Notes under the pieces: generated by a model | The model's database searches: none | Seen by the model: only the letters and a program-made list of their open reading frames with translations | What the model was told of the DNA's origin: nothing | Source: Bacteroidota bacterium | Lineage (GTDB): Bacteria; Bacteroidota; Ignavibacteria; SZUA-365 | NCBI GenBank assembly: GCA_018224345.1 | Contig: JAGTUW010000127.1 | Location: forward strand, 1 to 8,044 | Reading direction: 5' to 3' | DNA length: 8,044 nt | Part shown: piece by piece, positions 6,741 through 8,044 of the stretch | Layout of the letters: each line of letters opens with the position of its first letter | How positions within the stretch are numbered: the first letter of the stretch is position 1 | Program-made: the position numbers and the translations under genes

Positions 6741-7871
6741 ATGAACATCACCGTACTCGGTGGCGGCATGGTCGGCGCGGCCATCGCACGCGATCTTGCA
6801 GCCGAAACACATTTCCATGTCCTTGTGGCCGACCGTGACCCCGGGATACTCGCGCGCCTGGAACAAAGCCGGGTGAAAACCCTGCTTGCCGATCTGTCCG
6901 ATGAAGGACAACTGCTCTCCGCTATCGCTCCGGCCGACCTCGTCATCGGCGCCGTCCCGGGTTTCATGGGCTATGAAACATTGCGACGCGTCATCGACGC
7001 GGGAAAGAACATTGTCGATATCTCCTTCTTCCCCGAAGATCCCTTCTCGCTCGATGCACTTGCACGTGAACGCGGCGTGACGGCAGTGATGGATTGCGGC
7101 CTCGCACCCGGCCTGGGTAACGTACTGATGGGCAGAATGAATGCGTATTTCGATGACGTCGAGACCTTCCTCTGTTATGTGGGCGGACTCCCCGTCATAC
7201 GCCGCAAGCCCTGGGAATACGCTGCCGTGTTTTCTCCCATCGACGTGATCGAGGAATACACGCGTCCCGCACGCTACATCGAACACGGCGTCGAAGTCAT
7301 CCGTCCTGCACTCAGTGACATCGAGCACATCGACTTCGAGGACGTCGGCACGCTCGAGGCCTTCAATACAGATGGATTACGCACCCTGGCGAAAACCATG
7401 CAGGCACCCAACATGAAGGAGAAGACCATGCGCTATCCGGGACATGCGGCATTGATGGCCGTGTTGCGTGACACCGGGTTTTTCCGCAAGGACACGATCG
7501 ATGTCAACGGCAGTGCCGTGATACCGCTCGATGTCACAGCACGTCTGCTCTTTCCTGCCTGGGAGATGCAGGAGGGAGAGGAAGATTTTTCCGTCATGCG
7601 CGTGATCATCACCGGAAGGAAAAACGGCACGCAGGAAACACACACCTTCGACCTTCTCGACCGCTATGATCGCGAGCAGGGAGTCACCTCCATGGCCAGG
7701 ACTACCGGCTACACCTGTTCCGTCGCGGCCCGGCTGCTTGCAGACGGACGCTATCGCCGTCCGGGCATTTCTCCCCCTGAACACCTCGGCGCCGACGAGG
7801 CGGTGTACAACGCACTTCTGGAAGGCCTCGCCCGCCGCAATATCACCTTCGCGCATCGGCTGGAGAGTTAA
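6741..7871 (+). CDS. Saccharopine dehydrogenase-like / lysine 6-dehydrogenase-like oxidoreductase
   Basis: The 376-residue protein opens with a Rossmann fold: 'ITVLGGGMVG' gives the GxGxxG loop at 7-12. Asp31 at the end of the second strand suggests a preference for NAD over NADP. 'VIGAVPGFMG' (68-77) and 'DCGLAPGLGN' (118-127) are hallmarks of the saccharopine dehydrogenase family (COG1748, Lys9-like). The C-terminal half has 'TSMARTTGYTCSVAARLL' and a 'GISPPEHLG' end, also typical. The family oxidises or forms secondary-amine links of lysine or carboxyspermidine-type substrates. At this length it also resembles lysine 6-dehydrogenase, so the substrate is undecided between saccharopine, lysine and a related amine. 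It is cytoplasmic, with no signal peptide. The 33-bp gap after the Ycf48-like gene suggests co-transcription, although their functions show no obvious link. Its TAA stop lies inside a 7-bp tandem repeat. Confidence 0.85.
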   Translation: MNITVLGGGMVGAAIARDLAAETHFHVLVADRDPGILARLEQSRVKTLLADLSDEGQLLSAIAPADLVIGAVPGFMGYETLRRVIDAGKNIVDISFFPEDPFSLDALARERGVTAVMDCGLAPGLGNVLMGRMNAYFDDVETFLCYVGGLPVIRRKPWEYAAVFSPIDVIEEYTRPARYIEHGVEVIRPALSDIEHIDFEDVGTLEAFNTDGLRTLAKTMQAPNMKEKTMRYPGHAALMAVLRDTGFFRKDTIDVNGSAVIPLDVTARLLFPAWEMQEGEEDFSVMRVIITGRKNGTQETHTFDLLDRYDREQGVTSMARTTGYTCSVAARLLADGRYRRPGISPPEHLGADEAVYNALLEGLARRNITFAHRLES

Positions 7872-7897
7872 GAGTTAAGAGTGAAAAGTTAAAAGTG
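7863..7897 (+). repeat. Degenerate 7-bp tandem repeat, five units
   Basis: Five contiguous heptamers read GAGAGTT, AAGAGTT, AAGAGTG, AAAAGTT and AAAAGTG, with consensus AARAGTK. The purine-rich, AT-rich run starts in the last codons of the dehydrogenase gene and supplies its stop codon (TAA at 7869-7871). The composition breaks sharply from the surrounding GC-rich coding sequence. Decayed units may continue to about 7915. Its function is unknown. Confidence 0.7.
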
Positions 7898-8044
7898 GGA
7901 AATGAGGGAAAGGAATGGCACTACAGCGTTCACAGAGGCTTCTTTAACGGAGGGCGGACATTCCTGTCCGCCCAGGTAAACCATGACGGATTGGACAGTC
8001 TGCACCCATGCTTCAAAAATGACTGGCAGCACAGAGTTCATTGA
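7872..8044. other. Intergenic region at the right edge
   Basis: Apart from the heptamer repeat and the palindrome, this stretch has no secure gene. A plus-strand ATG at 7983 has AGG 6 nt upstream and stays open to the window edge (20 codons, 'MTDWTVCTHASK...'). It could be the start of the next gene. A minus-strand frame entering from the edge reads 'MNSVLPVIFEAW...' from 8041 and stops at 7889, running straight through the palindrome. Neither shows a recognisable family. Confidence 0.4.
7952..7973. repeat. Perfect palindrome (9-bp stem): REP-like element or terminator
   Basis: GGGCGGACA (7952-7960) pairs fully with TGTCCGCCC (7965-7973) around the loop TTCC. It lies 80 bp after the dehydrogenase stop, so it could end that transcript. 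No T-tract follows on the plus strand (AGGTAAACC), and none is seen for the minus strand (CTCCGTTAAAG), which argues against a classical intrinsic terminator. The compact GC-rich form resembles dispersed palindromic (REP-type) elements. Only one copy is in this window. Confidence 0.6.

Noticed and set aside
6249..7328. Long minus-strand open frame (359 codons) antisense to the propeller and dehydrogenase genes
   Set aside because: It covers the end of one well-supported gene and much of another. Its translation is low-complexity in character (rich in His, Cys, Gly, Asp) with no family motifs. Long antisense frames are common in GC-rich coding DNA.
7983..8044. Start of a possible new plus-strand gene (ATG with AGG upstream)
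   Set aside because: Only 20 codons are visible and no motif is present, so it is not called as a gene and is only noted in the right-edge entry.

Overview
The window carries four complete protein genes and the tail of a fifth, packed tightly on both strands. It looks like a GC-rich (high-50s percent by eye) bacterial chromosome. Three traits point loosely to the Bacteroidetes/Chlorobi (FCB) superphylum: a serine phosphatase with a PDZ domain and many membrane spans, a secreted Ycf48-type beta-propeller protein, and a stand-alone saccharopine-dehydrogenase-like enzyme. This taxonomic guess rests on gene repertoire alone and is weak. No rRNA, tRNA, CRISPR array, transposase or phage gene was seen.

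Left part (1-2957): the C-terminal 144 codons of a family 2 glycosyltransferase run rightward and end at 437. They overlap tail to tail, by 75 bp, a large leftward gene (2957-363). That gene encodes, in one uninterrupted frame, a MOP/Wzx-type polysaccharide flippase followed by a GT-B glycosyltransferase. The glycosyltransferase half begins exactly at an internal ATG with its own Shine-Dalgarno sequence. This is a surface-polysaccharide or glycolipid locus.

Middle (2983-5511, leftward): a membrane-anchored PP2C/SpoIIE-type serine phosphatase (RsbU-like) with a PDZ domain and a ComP-like membrane sensor region. It lies 25 bp upstream of the flippase fusion, so the two are probably co-transcribed. 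A switch-type phosphatase may therefore share expression with polysaccharide export. Its anti-sigma or anti-anti-sigma partners are not in the window.

Right part (5512-8044): a 224-bp divergent spacer contains a GC-rich palindrome and likely holds promoters for both directions. It is followed rightward by an exported Ycf48/BNR-repeat protein and then, 33 bp later, by the saccharopine-dehydrogenase-like oxidoreductase. Its stop codon lies inside a degenerate 7-bp tandem repeat. A perfect 9-bp-stem palindrome follows; it could be a terminator or a dispersed REP-like element.

The most unusual item is the flippase-glycosyltransferase fusion with its possible second product. The rest is mostly ordinary housekeeping and accessory chromosome.
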